This document shows positions 28,176 to 37,479 of a stretch of 64,000 nucleotides of DNA, piece after piece. The notes beneath the pieces were generated by a model. The model made no database searches. It was not told where the DNA came from and was given only the letters and a program-made list of their open reading frames with translations. Numbering within the stretch: the stretch's first letter is position 1; each line of letters begins with the position of its first letter. A program made the position numbers and the translations under genes. The stretch comes from Ornithinimicrobium humiphilum. Its GTDB lineage: Bacteria > Actinomycetota > Actinomycetes > Actinomycetales > Dermatophilaceae. The DNA lies in the NCBI RefSeq assembly GCF_006716885.1, contig NZ_VFPU01000001.1, forward strand, positions 1,860,001 to 1,924,000, written 5' to 3'.

Positions 28176-28502
28176 TCAGGCGCGCTCCTCGGCGAAGAGC
28201 TCCAGGTGGTTGCACTCGCGGCACCGGAAGGCCCGCACGAGCACCCTGGCCGCCCCCACGGAGGCGAAACCGCCGAACAGGCTGGTGTCCCGGGCGCCCG
28301 CCACCCACCGGACGTAGCCCTTGGACCCGTCACCGGTGTCCGAGAGGTAGCCCTCGTCGAGCAGCCCCTGGCTGCCGCACGCCGTGCAGCGGGAGCGGGC
28401 GCGCTCCCAGCCGGACGCGCCCGCCGCCCCGAGGGGCGGCGGGCTGCCGGCGGCGCCACCTCCGGGCGGTTCGCCCAGGCCCGGAGGTGGCTGCTCGGTC
28501 AC
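28176..28502 (-). CDS. Small zinc-ribbon-like protein at the end of the cox operon
   Basis: 108 residues. A Gly/Pro-rich N-terminal third, then two cysteine pairs (CTACG at about 39-43 and CREC at about 97-100) with LLDEGYLSDTGDGSKGYVRWVAG between them. The two pairs could bind one zinc. I do not recognise a family. Its GTG overlaps the coxG stop (GTGA), so it is co-translated with the molybdenum hydroxylase genes, but its part in the system is unknown. Confidence 0.8.
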   Translation of the reverse strand: MTEQPPPGLGEPPGGGAAGSPPPLGAAGASGWERARSRCTACGSQGLLDEGYLSDTGDGSKGYVRWVAGARDTSLFGGFASVGAARVLVRAFRCRECNHLELFAEERA

Positions 28503-28960
28503 CGGTCGGGCTCTCCGGTGAGCTTGGACTCCACGCAGGCGACGAACTGGGCGAGGAGCTTGTCGGAGACCGACTGCATGACGCCCCGGCCGAACTGCGC
28601 GGGCTTGCCCGTGATGTTGAGCTCGGTGAGCACGTCGGCGCGGGTGCCGGTGCCGTCCGGGGCCAGCTGGACCGTCACCTTCGCGCCGGCGTTGCCCAGG
28701 CCGCGCAGACCCTTGCCGGTGCCCTCGATGACGGCCCGGTGCGCCTCGTCGTCGCGCTCGACGAAGCTCCCCTTGCCGTCGTAGGTGACGGCGATGGGAC
28801 CGAGCTTGACCTTGACGTTGCCCGCGAACGTCTGCGCGTCGGCCTCCGTCACAGTCGCGCCGGGGAAGCACCCGCCGACCGTCTTGAGATCGGTGAGCAG
28901 AGCCCACGTCTCCTCCGGAGGGGCCGCGACGGTGAAGCTGTGCTCCAGCTGCAGCGCCAT
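28499..28960 (-). CDS. coxG: CoxG-like SRPBCC family protein
   Basis: 153 residues. CoxG/START-like helix-grip fold: LEHSFTVAAPPEETWALLTDLKTVGGCFPGA at the start and SVSDKLLAQFVACVESKL in the C-terminal helix. In CO dehydrogenase clusters CoxG is implicated in anchoring or maturing the enzyme at the membrane. The ATG overlaps the coxM stop (TGATG). The C-terminal membrane helix found in some CoxG proteins is missing. Confidence 0.9.
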   Translation of the reverse strand: MALQLEHSFTVAAPPEETWALLTDLKTVGGCFPGATVTEADAQTFAGNVKVKLGPIAVTYDGKGSFVERDDEAHRAVIEGTGKGLRGLGNAGAKVTVQLAPDGTGTRADVLTELNITGKPAQFGRGVMQSVSDKLLAQFVACVESKLTGEPDR

Positions 28961-29820
28961 CAGCCCGCCCCACCGGCGGCCGCCAGCACGGCCCGGCGGG
29001 TGAGCACCCCGGCGACGTGACGGCGGTAGTCGGCCTGGCCGTTGAGGTCGGACGGCGGGTCGGTGCCCTCGCCGGCGCGGGCGCAGATCGCGGCGACGGC
29101 CGCCTCCGTCGCCGGCTGGCCGGTCAGGGCCTGCTCGACGGCGCTGGCCCGCAGCGGCCGGGATCCCATGTTGGTGAGCCCCACCCGGGCCTCGGCGATC
29201 GTGCCGCCCTCGGAGCGGACCGCGGCGGCCACGCCGACGATGGCCCACTGGTGGGAGACCCGGACGAACTTCTCGTAGTGGCTGCCCCAGCCGGTGTGCT
29301 TGGGGATCACCACCGAGGTGAGCAGCTCGCCGTCACCGATCGCGGTCTCGAAGATGTCGACGAAGAACTCGGCGGCGGGCACCGTCCGCTCCCCGCCCGG
29401 TCCCGAGATGACCATGCGGGCGTCGAGCGCCAGCACGGGAGCACCGACGTCGCCCGCGGGGTCGGCGTGCGCCAGCGCGCCGCAGACGGTCCCGCGGTGG
29501 CGGATCTGCGGGTCGGCGACCTCGGAGACGGCCTGGTGCAGGAGCGTCAGGTGCTCCTTGACGAGGGCCGAGTCGAGCACGTCCTGGTAGGTGGACGCGG
29601 CGCCGATGCGGATGGCGTCGCCCTCGTCGGTGATCGAGCGCAGCTCGGAGATGCCCGAGATGTCGACGATCACGCCGGGGGCGTTGAGCCGCATCCGCAG
29701 GACCGGGAGCAGGGACTGCCCGCCCGCCAGCACCTTGGCGTCGTCGCCGTGCTCGGCCAGCAGGGCCAGCGCCTCCTGGACCGTCGCCGGCGCGACGTAG
29801 TCGAACTGTGCGGGGATCAT
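28960..29820 (-). CDS. coxM: FAD-binding medium subunit of a molybdenum hydroxylase (CoxM/XdhB type)
   Basis: 286 residues. The FAD-binding PCMH-like domain shows AKVLAGGQSLLPVLRMRLNAP and the second FAD motif TVCGALAHADPAGD. A C-terminal CODH-type domain follows. It takes electrons from the iron-sulfur subunit. It starts one base upstream of the coxL stop region and is part of coxS-coxL-coxM-coxG. Confidence 0.92.
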   Translation of the reverse strand: MIPAQFDYVAPATVQEALALLAEHGDDAKVLAGGQSLLPVLRMRLNAPGVIVDISGISELRSITDEGDAIRIGAASTYQDVLDSALVKEHLTLLHQAVSEVADPQIRHRGTVCGALAHADPAGDVGAPVLALDARMVISGPGGERTVPAAEFFVDIFETAIGDGELLTSVVIPKHTGWGSHYEKFVRVSHQWAIVGVAAAVRSEGGTIAEARVGLTNMGSRPLRASAVEQALTGQPATEAAVAAICARAGEGTDPPSDLNGQADYRRHVAGVLTRRAVLAAAGGAG

Positions 29821-32315
29821 CTACAGGCTTCCTTCCGTGCGCATCGGGTCGGTATCGCCACCGTCGTCGGCGGGCAGGTCGGCGTTGGGCTCGCCGGCCT
29901 CGAAGTGCGGCGCCGCCGCCTCCTCGGTCGCGCCCCCGGAGCCGCCCCGGTGGATCGCGCGCCACACCCGCTCCGGGGTGCACGGCATGGTGATGTCGTC
30001 GACGCCCATCGGCCGGACCGCGTCGACGATCGCGTTGACCACGGCGGGGGTGGAGGCGATGCAGCCCGCCTCGCCCACGCCCTTGGCGCCCAGGTCGTTG
30101 GTCGTCGACGGCGAGACGGTGCGGTCGGTGATGAAGCTGATCGTGTCGGCCGAGGTCGGCAGCGTGTAGTCGACGAACGACCCGGTCACCAGGGTGCCCT
30201 GGTCGTCGTAGACCGCCTCCTCCCAGAGCGCCTGCGCGATGCCCTGGACGAGGCCGCCGTGCACCTGGCCGTCGACGATGAGCGGGTTGACGACGTTGCC
30301 GATGTCGTCGACGCAGACGTACTTCCGCATCGTGCTCTGCCCGGTCTCGGTGTCGACCTCCATCGCGCACAGGTGGGTGCCGTGCGGGAAGGAGAAGTTG
30401 ACCGGGTCGAAGGTCGCGTCGGCGTCGAGGCTGGGCTCCATGCCGTCCGGCAGGTCGTGGGCGGCGAAGACCCTGAGGGCCAGGTCGGTGAGCCTGAGGC
30501 CCTCCTGCCCGGAGCCCGCACCCCGGACCGTGAAGCGGCCGTCGGAGAACTCCAGGTCGTCCACGTTGGCCTCGAGGACGTGGGCCGCGAGGGGCTTGGC
30601 CTTCTCGATGACCTTCTTGGCCGCGTCGATGACGGCCTGGCCGCCGACGACGAGCGAGCGGGAGCCGTAGGTGTCCAGACCGCGGTGGCTGATCTGGGTG
30701 TCGCCGTGCAGCACCTCGACGTCCTCGAAGGGCACCCCGAGCTGGTCGGCGACGATCTGGCTCCACGCGGTCTCGTGGCCCTGCCCGTGGGCCGAGGAGC
30801 CGGTGATGACCTCGACCTTGCCGCTGGGGAGCATCCGCACCGAGGCGTGCTCCCAGCCGCCCGCGCCGTAGTTGAGCGAGCCGAGCACCCGGCTGGGCGC
30901 GAGGCCGCACATCTCGGTGAAGGTCGAGATGCCGATGCCCAGCTGCACCCGGTCGCCGTTGGCCCGGCGACGGGCCTGCTCGGCCCGCAGCTCGTCATAC
31001 CCGAAGAGCTCCTTGGCCCGCGCGGTCGCGGCCTCGTAGTTGCCGGAGTCGTACTCGAGACCGCACACGGTGGTGAACGGGAACTCCTCGTGCTTGATCC
31101 AGTTCTGCTCGCGCACCTCGAGCGGGTCGCGGCCCAGCTCGGCCGCCAGCTCGTCCATGAGGCGCTCGATCGCGAAGGTGGCCTCCGGTCGGCCGGCCCC
31201 GCGGTAGGCGTCGGTCCACGTCTTGTTGGTGAAGACGTTGGTGCAGTCGAAGCGGTAGCTCGGGAACTTGTAGATCGCGTTGAACATGAACGCGCCGAGG
31301 ATGGGCACGCCGGGCGTGACCAGACCCAGGTAGGCGCCCATGTCGGCGAGGAGCTCCACCTTGAGACCGGTCACGGTGCCGTCGCGCCGGGCCGCCAGGG
31401 TGAGCTTCTGCCACTGGTCGCGGCCGTGGTGGGCAGCCAGCAGCGACTCGCTGCGGGTCTCGGTCCACTTGCACGGACGGCCCGTGTGGCGCGCCACGAG
31501 GAAGGTGAGGATCTCCTCGGGGGTGACCTGCAGCTTGCCCCCGAAGCCGCCGCCCACGTCCGGAGCGATGACACGCACCTTGGACTCGGGGACGCCGAGG
31601 GTGAGGGCGAGCATGAGCCGCAGGATGTGCGGGACCTGGGTGGCCGACCACATGACGAACTGCTCGCCGGTGGGGTCCACGACGACCGAGCGCGGCTCCA
31701 TGAACGACGGGATGAGGCGCTGCTGGCGGTACTCGCGCTCGATGAGGACCTCCGCGCCGCGGATCGCCTCCTCGACGTCACCGCCGGTGCCCGCCTCGGA
31801 GGAGTCGAAGATCCACCGCGCGGAGACGTTGGTGCCGAGGTCGGGGTGCGCCAGCACCTCGTCGGCGGCGGCCTGCTTGAGGTCGACGACCGCGGGCAGC
31901 TCCTCGTAGTCGACGTCGACGAGCTCGGCGGCGTCACGGGCCTGCGCGGCGGTGCGGGCCGCCACGACCGCGACCACCTCGCCGGCGAAGGCGACGCGGT
32001 CGACGGCGACGGCCGGGTGCGGGGCGGACTTCTGGTCGTCGGTGATCGGCCACGCGCAGGGCAGCGAACCCTGGTGGTCCTTGAGGTCCTGGCCGGTCAG
32101 CACGGCGATCACGCCGGCCGACTCCCGGGCTGCGCTCGTGTCGATCTGCGTGATGCGGGCGTGGGCGTAGGGGCTGCGAACCATGGCCACGTGCAGCATC
32201 CCCTGCAGCTGCAGGTTGTCGGTCCAGCGGGTGCGCCCGGTGATGAGGCGCTGGTCCTCCTTGCGACGCCGGTCGCGGCCGACCTCGCGCGTGACGGCGG
32301 GCTCCTCGGTGATGG

Positions 32316-32319
<4 letters not shown>
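29821..32319 (-). CDS. coxL: Molybdopterin-binding large subunit, form II CoxL type
   Basis: 832 residues of the xanthine dehydrogenase family. The active-site loop near residues 371-377 reads AYRGAGR. That is the signature of form II (putative) CO dehydrogenases; true form I enzymes carry AYxCSFR with the Cys that holds the Cu-Mo cluster. The cofactor-binding region [17 protein letters not shown] and the C-terminal [12 protein letters not shown] with the conserved Glu are intact. The ATG overlaps coxS (ATGA). Substrate is therefore uncertain: CO, an aldehyde, or a purine-like compound. Confidence 0.93.
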
Positions 32320-32795
<476 letters not shown>

Positions 32796-32895
32796 CTGGT
32801 TCCTCCCAGCGGGAAAGGGACGTCGTTGTCCCTACGCATCCTGGCCTGTCGACGCCCCCGGATCAAGGGGTTGACGAGGCGTTTTGTGCTGGGTC

Positions 32896-34032
32896 TCAGT
32901 CCCCGTGCCGGTGGATGGCGCCCGAGGTCCGGCTCAGCGGCTCGCCCTCCCCGCCCCACCGGTCGGCGATGATCTCCGCGGCGATGCTGATCGCCGTCTC
33001 CTCCGGTGTCCGGGCGCCCAGGTCGAGCCCGATGGGGCTGCGCAGCCGCGCCAGCTGCTCGTCGGTCAGACCGGCCTCGCGCAGCCGCTCCAGACGGTTC
33101 TCGTGGGTTCGCCGCGACCCCATGGCCCCGACGTAGGCGAGGTCCGGCGCGCCCTCGCCGAGGAGCACCTCGAGCAGCGGCACGTCGAACTTCGGGTCGT
33201 GGGTCAGCACGCAGGCGACGGTGCGCGCGTCGAGGCGGCCGGCCGCGATCTCCTGCTCGACGTAGCGGTGCGGCCAGCTGACCACGACCTCGTCGGCCTC
33301 CGGGAAGCGCGACCGCGTGGCGAAGACGGGCCGGGCGTCGCACACCGTCACGCGGTAGCCCAGGAAGGATCCGACGCGCGCCACGGCGGCGGCGAAGTCG
33401 ATCGCGCCGAAGACGAGCATGCGCGGCCGGGGCGCGTAGGAGGCCACGAACACCCGAAGGCCCTCGCCGCGTCTCTCCCCCTCGGGGCCGTACTCGAGCG
33501 TCGCCGTGCGGCCCTGCGCCAGCATGCCGCGCGCGTCGTCGGAGACGGCCGCGTCCAGGCGCTCCGAGCCCAGGCTGCCCGCGGTCGGCTCACCCTCGGG
33601 GCGCAGCACGAGGTGCCGCCCGAGCAGTGCCGGGTCGGGGTGCTCGACCACGGTGACGACCGCGACCGGCCGCCCAGCGGCGATGTCCTCGGCGACCTCC
33701 CCGAGCTCGGGGAAGTCCTCGCGGCTGACGCGCTCGACGAAGACGTCGAGGATGCCGCCGCAGGTCAGTCCCACGCCCATGGCCTCGTCGTCGGAGACGC
33801 CGTAGCGCTGCAGCACGGGGGTGCCGGAGGCGATGACCTCCTGGCCCAGCTCATAGACCGCGCCCTCCACGCAGCCGCCGGAGACCGACCCCACCGCCTC
33901 GCCGTCGAGGCCGACGAGCATGGCGGCCCCCGGCTGCCGGGGCGCCGACTTCCACGTCCCGACCACGGTCCCCATCGCGACGGGGTGACCCTCGTCCCAC
34001 CACGCCAGCAGCTTGTCCAGCACCTCACGCAT
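32896..34032 (-). CDS. XdhC/CoxF family molybdenum cofactor maturation protein
   Basis: 378 residues. The N-terminal XdhC/CoxI domain has VGTWKSAPRQPGAAMLVG, SVSGGCVEGAVYE and GLTCGGILDVFVE. The C-terminal Rossmann domain has MLVFGAIDFAAAVA, THDPKFDVPLLE, YVGAMGSRRTH and SPIGLDLGARTPEETAISIAAEI. In the family it binds MoCo and inserts the sulfurated cofactor. It overlaps the VWA gene by eight bases. Confidence 0.92.
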   Translation of the reverse strand: MREVLDKLLAWWDEGHPVAMGTVVGTWKSAPRQPGAAMLVGLDGEAVGSVSGGCVEGAVYELGQEVIASGTPVLQRYGVSDDEAMGVGLTCGGILDVFVERVSREDFPELGEVAEDIAAGRPVAVVTVVEHPDPALLGRHLVLRPEGEPTAGSLGSERLDAAVSDDARGMLAQGRTATLEYGPEGERRGEGLRVFVASYAPRPRMLVFGAIDFAAAVARVGSFLGYRVTVCDARPVFATRSRFPEADEVVVSWPHRYVEQEIAAGRLDARTVACVLTHDPKFDVPLLEVLLGEGAPDLAYVGAMGSRRTHENRLERLREAGLTDEQLARLRSPIGLDLGARTPEETAISIAAEIIADRWGGEGEPLSRTSGAIHRHGD

Positions 34033-35194
34033 GTGCGCTCCCGTCCGTGCCGGTGGCCCGCGCCACCGTGTCGAGTACCTCCTGGAAGGTCGCCAGCGAG
34101 TGGCCGGCGACGAAGTCGTCGACGTGCGGCAGGCACGCCACGATGCCCGCCTGCACCGGCTGGTAGCCCTCCTTGCCGCGGTGCGGGTTGACCCACACCA
34201 CCCGGTGCGCCAGCGCCCGCAGCCGGCGCATCTGCTCGCCGAGCAGCTCGGGGTGCTCGCGCTCCCAGCCGTCGCTGAAGACCACCACGACCGCACCGCG
34301 CGCCATCCCGCGGCGCCCCCAGCGCTGCAGGAAGACCGCCAGCGACTGCCCGAGCCGGGTGCCGCCGGACCAGTCGGGGACCGTCTCCCCCGCCGCCAGC
34401 AGCGCCCGGTCCGCGTCGCGCTCGCGCAACGCCCGGGTCACGTGCGTGAGGCGCGTCCCGACCGTGAAGACCTCGGTGGTGCGGGGCGCCGACTGGACCA
34501 CGCGGTGGGCCAGGCGCAGCAGCGAGTCGGCGTAGGCGCTCATCGACCCGCTCACGTCGACGAGCAGCACCACGCGCCGGGCGCGGGTCGCGCGCCGCCG
34601 GAAGCGGATGCGGGACGGCTCGCCGAGGTTGCGCAGGTGGGTGCGGACCGTCGCGCGTCCGTCGACCGCACCGTGCGCGCTGGGGGTGTGCCGTCGAGCC
34701 CGACGCAGGGGCGTGGCCGGCCGTAGCGTGGCGAACTGGCGGCGCAGCGCCGCCCTCTCGGCCGGCGTCAGCCCGGCGACGTCACGGTGGCGCAGCACCT
34801 CTTGCGTGGACGCCACCGCGGTGACCATCTCGCCGTCGTCCTCCCCGCCCGCCCCGCCGCCGGGCTCGTCGAGGGAGGCCTGGGTCGTGATCACCCGCGG
34901 CTGCTCGGGCGGGGCGGTGACGCCGTGCATCGGCCTGCCGCCGAACCAGCCGGAGAAGACACGGTCGTAGGGCTCGAGGTCCGCCGGCGAGGCGCAGAGC
35001 GTCCCGCGCCCGGCCCAGTAGACGGCCTCGCGCCGCTGCAGCCCCACCGCCGCGCAGGCCGACAGGAAGGTGCGCTCCCGGTCGGCGGTGACGGGCAGCC
35101 CGGCAGCCCGGCAGGCGCGCGCGAAGCCGCCGAGCGACTGGCCGATCTCCCAGCCCTCCGCCTGCGGTTCCGCGACCCGTGGATCCGTGTTCAC
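34025..35194 (-). CDS. coxE: VWA-domain protein of CoxE type
   Basis: 389 residues. The N-terminal half is helical and basic. The von Willebrand A domain starts near residue 205, with the MIDAS metal site DVSGSMS (about 213-219), the second ligand in GGTRLGQSL and the third Asp in VVVFSDGWERE. CoxE works with the CoxD AAA protein to mature the active-site metal cluster in Oligotropha. It lies ten bases after the MoxR gene. Confidence 0.92.
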   Translation of the reverse strand: MNTDPRVAEPQAEGWEIGQSLGGFARACRAAGLPVTADRERTFLSACAAVGLQRREAVYWAGRGTLCASPADLEPYDRVFSGWFGGRPMHGVTAPPEQPRVITTQASLDEPGGGAGGEDDGEMVTAVASTQEVLRHRDVAGLTPAERAALRRQFATLRPATPLRRARRHTPSAHGAVDGRATVRTHLRNLGEPSRIRFRRRATRARRVVLLVDVSGSMSAYADSLLRLAHRVVQSAPRTTEVFTVGTRLTHVTRALRERDADRALLAAGETVPDWSGGTRLGQSLAVFLQRWGRRGMARGAVVVVFSDGWEREHPELLGEQMRRLRALAHRVVWVNPHRGKEGYQPVQAGIVACLPHVDDFVAGHSLATFQEVLDTVARATGTDGSAHA

Positions 35195-35204
35195 GGCATA
35201 CCCC

Positions 35205-36110
35205 TCAGGGCGTGAGCGCCCGGTCCAGGGCCACCCGCACGCGCTCGGCGTCCTCGCGGTACTTCACCGCGGCGCCCAGCGTGCGGGCGGCCGTCTCGGG
35301 ATCCAGCCGGCTGGCGCCGAGGGCGTGCAGCGCACGCGCCCAGTCCAGCGTCTCGGCCACCCCGGGCGGCTTGACCAGGCCCTCGTCGTCGCGCAGCCGG
35401 TGCACGACGGCGACGACCTGCTCGGCGAGGGCCGCGTCCACCTCGGGCAGCCGGGTCCGGACGATCTCCAGCTCGCGCTCCAGGCCGGGGTGCTCGATCC
35501 AGTGGTAGAGGCAGCGGCGCTTGAGCGCGTCGTGCAGCTCGCGGGTGCGGTTGGACGTGAGCACGACGTAGGGCGGCGTTCCCGCGCGGACGGTGCCCAG
35601 CTCGGGGATCGTCACGGTCCAGGTGGAGAGCACCTCGAGCAGGAAGGCCTCGAACTCGTCGTCGGCCCGGTCCACCTCGTCGACGAGCAGGACGCAGGGC
35701 GCCTCGCGCAGTGCCCGCAGCACGGGGCGGGCGAGCAGGAAGCGCTCGTCGAAGAGGTCGGCCTCCAGGTCCGTGCCCGACAGCGCGCGCGCCGCGCCAC
35801 CCGCGACGGCGGCGGTCTCGACCGCGCGGAGGTGCAGGATCTGGCGCGGGAAGTCCCAGTCGTAGAGCGCCTGGCTCGCCTCGATCCCCTCGTAGCACTG
35901 CAGACGCACCAGCGGCACGTCGAGCAGCGAGGCCAGCGACTCGGCCAGGGCGGTCTTGCCCGTGCCCGGCTCGCCCTCCAGGAGCAACGGGCGCTGCAGC
36001 GCGTGCGCCAGCCACGCCACCGTGGCCAGGCCCTCGTCGGCCAGGTAGCCGGTCGAGGCCAGCCCGGCGCTCAGGGACGCGGGATCGGCGAGGACGTCGG
36101 CGGCGCTCAT
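35205..36110 (-). CDS. coxD: MoxR-family AAA+ ATPase of CoxD type
   Basis: 301 residues. Walker A GEPGTGKT (46-53), Walker B CVLLVDEVDRAD, sensor 1 VVLTSNRTRELHDALKRRC. MoxR/VWA pairs act as metallochaperones, and CoxD is needed for cluster assembly in CO dehydrogenase. TAGACT six bases before the ATG suggests a leaderless promoter for the coxD-coxE-xdhC unit. Confidence 0.93.
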   Translation of the reverse strand: MSAADVLADPASLSAGLASTGYLADEGLATVAWLAHALQRPLLLEGEPGTGKTALAESLASLLDVPLVRLQCYEGIEASQALYDWDFPRQILHLRAVETAAVAGGAARALSGTDLEADLFDERFLLARPVLRALREAPCVLLVDEVDRADDEFEAFLLEVLSTWTVTIPELGTVRAGTPPYVVLTSNRTRELHDALKRRCLYHWIEHPGLERELEIVRTRLPEVDAALAEQVVAVVHRLRDDEGLVKPPGVAETLDWARALHALGASRLDPETAARTLGAAVKYREDAERVRVALDRALTP

Positions 36111-36116
36111 GCTCGG

Positions 36117-36122
36117 AGTCTA
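36117..36122 (-). promoter_or_regulatory. Likely leaderless -10 of the coxD-coxE-xdhC unit
   Basis: TAGACT on the minus strand, CCGAGC, then the ATG at 36110. Confidence 0.5.
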
Positions 36123-36154
36123 GGCACCCCGCCCCGTGGTCGGCGCAGGGTGGG

Positions 36155-36745
36155 TCAGGGTCGGACGGGCACGTCGACGTCGGCGCCGGTGGCCAGGTCG
36201 CCGCACTCGACGAGGAGCGGGGTGGCACGGCGCAGGTAGGCACGCGCCCCCGCGTCCCCGCGCGACGCGTCCAGGACACCCTGCCAGTGGTCGCGGCCGA
36301 GCAGGACCGGGTGGCCGGGACGCCCCTCGTAGGCGGCCCGTGCCAACGCGCTCCCGGCCCCGGGTGCCTCGGCCAGGAGGCGCGCCACGACCTCGGGCCC
36401 GACGTCCGGGAGGTCCACGAGGTGGACCAGCACCCGGTGCGGCACCGTGCGGCCCCGGGTGGCGAGGGCGGTCAGCCCGGACCGCAGCGACTCACCCATC
36501 CCCTGCTCCCACGTGCCGCACCGCACGGCGGCGACGCGGTCGTCGACCCCGTCCGTCAGAAGCGTCTCCACCCGATCGGCCTCGGCCCCGGTCACGACCA
36601 GGACGTCGGTGCAGCCCCCCGCGAGCAGGGTCTCGACGGCCCGCAGCACCCACGGGCCGTCACCGGTGTCGACGAGCGCCTTGGGCGTGCCGTAGCGGCG
36701 GCCGGCGCCGGCGGCGAGGAGCAGGCCGGTGGTGGCAGCGGTCAT
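36155..36745 (-). CDS. MobA-like nucleotidyltransferase
   Basis: 196 residues. GT-A-like nucleotidyltransferase: GLLLAAGAGRRYGTPKALV with the NTP-binding loop, a VHLVDLPDVGPEVVARLL metal site, and RPGHPVLLGRDHW. It most resembles MocA/MobA, which add CMP or GMP to molybdopterin. Position next to the cox cluster supports a role in its cofactor. It shares a 29-base divergent promoter region with the PPOX gene. Confidence 0.9.
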   Translation of the reverse strand: MTAATTGLLLAAGAGRRYGTPKALVDTGDGPWVLRAVETLLAGGCTDVLVVTGAEADRVETLLTDGVDDRVAAVRCGTWEQGMGESLRSGLTALATRGRTVPHRVLVHLVDLPDVGPEVVARLLAEAPGAGSALARAAYEGRPGHPVLLGRDHWQGVLDASRGDAGARAYLRRATPLLVECGDLATGADVDVPVRP

Positions 36746-36747
36746 GG

Positions 36748-36772
36748 GGCCAGTCTGCCGGGCAGAATGGCC
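36748..36772. promoter_or_regulatory. Dyad with two mirrored -10 elements between the mobA-like and PPOX genes
   Basis: Two 12-base arms (GGCCAGTCTGCC and GGCAGAATGGCC) around one central base, one mismatch. CAGACT (minus, 36757-36752) and CAGAAT (plus, 36763-36768) each lie six bases from an ATG. Only five bases separate the two -10 elements. Confidence 0.45.
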
Positions 36773-36774
36773 TC

Positions 36775-37101
36775 ATGAGCATCCCGGTCGACCTGGCCGC
36801 CCTCGGGGAGGCGCTCGGGCGCCACGACGTGGCCTACCTGCTGACGTCGGGCGACGTGCGCCCCCACGTCGCCCAGGTGGAGCTCCACCTCGACGCCGGC
36901 GCGGTCGTGGTCGCCGAGCCCGGACGCACGGCCCGTCGGGTCGTCGGCGAGCGGCCCGCGGTCACGCTGCTGCTGCCGCCCCGCGAGCCGGACGGTCACA
37001 CCCTCCTGGTCGACGGCACGGGCGAGCTCGACGACGACGGCGCGCTGCGGATCACGCCCTCGCACGCGGTGCTGCACCGCGCGGCCTTCGTGGGCCGCTG
37101 A
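36775..37101 (+). CDS. Pyridoxamine 5'-phosphate oxidase-like flavin/F420-binding protein
   Basis: 108 residues. Split-barrel fold: VDLAALGEALGRHDVAYLLTSG, VAQVELHLDAGAVVVAEPGRTARR, LLVDGTGELDDDG, ITPSHAVLHR. This short PPOX type is common in actinobacteria, and its cofactor (FMN, F420 or heme) cannot be read from the sequence. CAGAAT six bases before the ATG, probably leaderless. Confidence 0.85.
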   Translation: MSIPVDLAALGEALGRHDVAYLLTSGDVRPHVAQVELHLDAGAVVVAEPGRTARRVVGERPAVTLLLPPREPDGHTLLVDGTGELDDDGALRITPSHAVLHRAAFVGR

Positions 37102-37114
37102 CGGGGCCTTCGCC

Positions 37115-37327
37115 TCAGACCGCGTCGTCCGCCGGTCCGCCCGGCACGGGGCGCTCGTCGTCGGGCAGGAGGCGCTCGTCCTCGCTCTCCACCGCGTCGT
37201 CGACGTCGCGCTCGTCGTCGGGAAGGACCTCGTGCGGCGCCTCGAGCTCGTCCGCGCGGTCGTCCTCCGGGACGAGCTCCCGGGGGTCGACCACGTCATA
37301 CCCGTCCTGCTGCGGCGATCCGGTCAT
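37115..37327 (-). CDS. Small acidic hypothetical protein
   Basis: 70 residues, very Asp/Glu-rich. Two near-repeats (EVLPDDERD and RLLPDDERP) and a third LVPEDDRA suggest a duplicated short motif. GGAGAGG stands six bases before the ATG. I do not recognise a family. It is convergent with the PPOX gene. Confidence 0.7.
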   Translation of the reverse strand: MTGSPQQDGYDVVDPRELVPEDDRADELEAPHEVLPDDERDVDDAVESEDERLLPDDERPVPGGPADDAV

Positions 37328-37428
37328 GGGATCCCTCTCCTCTCGCTGGCGTGCTCGGTGTCCTGCTCCCCCAGTGTGGCCCGTCCGGCGCCCGGGGGCA
37401 CGTGGGAGGGCGGGCCCACCTCTTATTC

Positions 37429-37441
37429 CTACGATGCGTAG
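37429..37441. promoter_or_regulatory. Perfect palindrome in the cueP promoter: candidate operator
   Basis: CTACG-ATG-CGTAG, a perfect 5-base dyad. It covers a -10 candidate (TACGAT, 37430-37435) and touches a second one (TAGTAT, 37439-37444), about 40 bases before the GTG. The TAC...GTA core recalls BlaI/CopY-type operators, but the regulator is not in the window. Confidence 0.5.
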
Positions 37442-37479
37442 TATGGACGGGTCCGCCCCGCCGACGAAGGGTCGTCCCC

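Noticed and set aside
31189..31209. Annotation of the large subunit as a true CO dehydrogenase (form I)
   Set aside because: The loop is AYRGAGR and lacks the AYxCSFR Cys, so form I cannot be claimed.
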